From the NCBI GenBank assembly GCA_024516155.1, contig JAJJXM010000001.1, positions 992,001-1,056,000 on the forward strand: DNA of 64,000 bases. Direction: 5' to 3'. The notes beneath the pieces are model-generated. The model was not told the DNA's origin. It did not search any database and worked only from the letters and a program-made list of their open reading frames with translations. Position 1 is the first letter of the stretch, and each line of letters begins with the position of its first letter. The position numbers and the translations under genes are program-made. The DNA is from Pyronema omphalodes. Taxonomy: Eukaryota > Ascomycota > Pezizomycetes > Pezizales > Pyronemataceae. Positions 63,001 to 64,000 of the stretch are shown here, in pieces.

Positions 63001-64000
63001 CTAAAGCCCTAAAGCTTTGCTAATAATAACACTAGTCCCCGCACTCATAACCACCTGATTATGGCCTCCCCATTTAACAAGCCACTGATTAATCTTTCTA
63101 CCATAGCTCTGTTCCTCTGGCCACCATGCATGGGTTGATTCATAACCATAATTCTTGACCTCCTTCATCTCCAGTGCTTGCCCCAGAGTCAATGGTTCCA
63201 CATGATCCCCTCCCTGTAAAACCGCGGCATTAGCAGCATGCGCAAACAATGTGTCACAATGCTGCCACGGGATCTCCCAATCATTCTTCGCATGAATCAG
63301 CACCAGATTCAAAGCCGGAGAATTCTTAACCAAAGACCCGATTCTAGCCGTCGTATTCCAAGACTCATAGATGAAGCTTTCAAAAAATTCCCTGACCCTG
63401 GGGTATCCACGAAGAGGTGATAATACAGGGATAAATCCACCAATATGGTAAGTTTGAAGTAGCTCTTTCATATTGGAAAATCCTGCGATGGTGATTACGG
63501 CTGCTAGTTCTTGTTTCGGCTCCTGGGTTGCAAGAGCTTCAGCCACACCGACGGTTACGGCGGTACCGAGAGACTGCCCAACGAGGGCGATGCGCGAGGA
63601 GGGGATCCCAAGGGAGTTGGCGAAACGGAAGGCGGTAAGACCATCTTCGATTAGGCCTGACTCAGAGGGGACACCAGAGGAAAGGCCGAAGCCGCGGTAG
63701 TCGATGGCTAGGATGTGGATTTTACTGGGGTGGGCTGCGGAGAGCGAGCGGAGGTAGATTGGGCGGATGGCGGCACCGATGGTACCCGCGTTGCCATGGA
63801 CTGTGGGTGTCAGTGAGGTACTCTGGGGTGTTTGTGACTGTATTCAAGTGGCTGGGAATATCGGGATAGGAGATTTGGATGGAAGCTTCAAAATTGCGGT
63901 ATTACGGGCACATACAGTGAATGATTAATCTCGCCTCGGGGTCATCTTTGAGCAACTGAAGGCTTTTGCGCTCCGCTGGGTTTGTTTCAATACCGGTTTC
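63001..64000 (-). CDS. BEM46/ABHD12-like alpha/beta hydrolase, partial (5' end outside window)
   Basis: The coding exons visible are 64000-63916 (open at the window edge, in frame) and 63800-63001, separated by a 115-bp intron (GTATGT...CACAG). They give 294 residues. HGNAG follows the intron and forms the oxyanion-loop motif. IDYRGFGLSSG comes next, then the nucleophile elbow GQSLG. The acid is the Asp in HAKNDW and the histidine lies in GGDHVEP. The C-terminus is complete (KALGL, stop at 63001). Family knowledge: BEM46/ABHD12/ABHD13 proteins are membrane-linked serine hydrolases acting on lipids; in fungi BEM46 affects cell polarity. An N-terminal membrane anchor would lie outside the window and cannot be checked. 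The substrate is not deducible. Confidence 0.85.

Overview
The window looks like nuclear DNA of a filamentous ascomycete (Pezizomycotina). It has small spliceosomal introns (47-115 bp) with GT...AG borders and CTGAC/CTAAC-type branch sites, long disordered extensions on conserved eukaryotic proteins, and fungal families: Fab1, a GPR1/FUN34 acetate transporter, a Cln-type cyclin and an Srs2-like helicase. It is gene-poor, with seven gene models I can defend in 64 kb, one of them cut by the right edge. That fits a genome with expanded intergenic space better than a compact one. I cannot name the species. I saw no rRNA, tRNA, CRISPR array or intact transposon.

Layout. 1-1102 is the 3' flank of a Fab1-type PtdIns3P 5-kinase gene (9094-1103, minus, 3 exons, 2624 aa). 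A 1.1 kb divergent promoter separates it from a TPP1/ACD-like telomere protein gene (10215-15880, plus, 3 exons, 1834 aa). 15.9-29.1 kb is mostly non-coding. It holds a degenerate ~300 bp repeat array (about 16.84-19.79 kb), three unrelated minisatellites that all have an 11-bp period, a 10-bp minisatellite, and one orphan ORF (22191-22760). 29124-30121 is a four-exon acetate/ammonium transporter. 30.1-41.5 kb is an 11.4 kb gene desert with possible transposon relics and short degenerate duplications. 42778-41545 (minus) is a G1/S cyclin with a long GA/CT-rich upstream region. 42.8-52.4 kb is again nearly empty, with a possible broken small gene near 46.1-46.3 kb and a possible relic near 50-51 kb. 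54079-52416 (minus) is an F-box protein gene, 58636-62497 (plus) an Srs2/UvrD-family helicase gene, and 64000-63001 (minus) a partial BEM46/ABHD12-like alpha/beta hydrolase gene.

How the genes relate. There is no operon or cluster logic. Three genes touch chromosome maintenance or the G1/S transition: the telomere protein, the Srs2-like helicase and the Cln cyclin. Two of them carry MluI cell-cycle boxes (ACGCGT) close to the start codon, consistent with MBF-type G1/S control (inference). The others concern phosphoinositide signalling, acetate uptake, ubiquitin ligase targeting and lipid hydrolysis.

The most interesting unexplained material is the repeat array at 16.84-19.79 kb, the recurrence of 11-bp tandem arrays, and a PIP-box-like motif followed by three SUMO-interaction-like motifs in the helicase tail.
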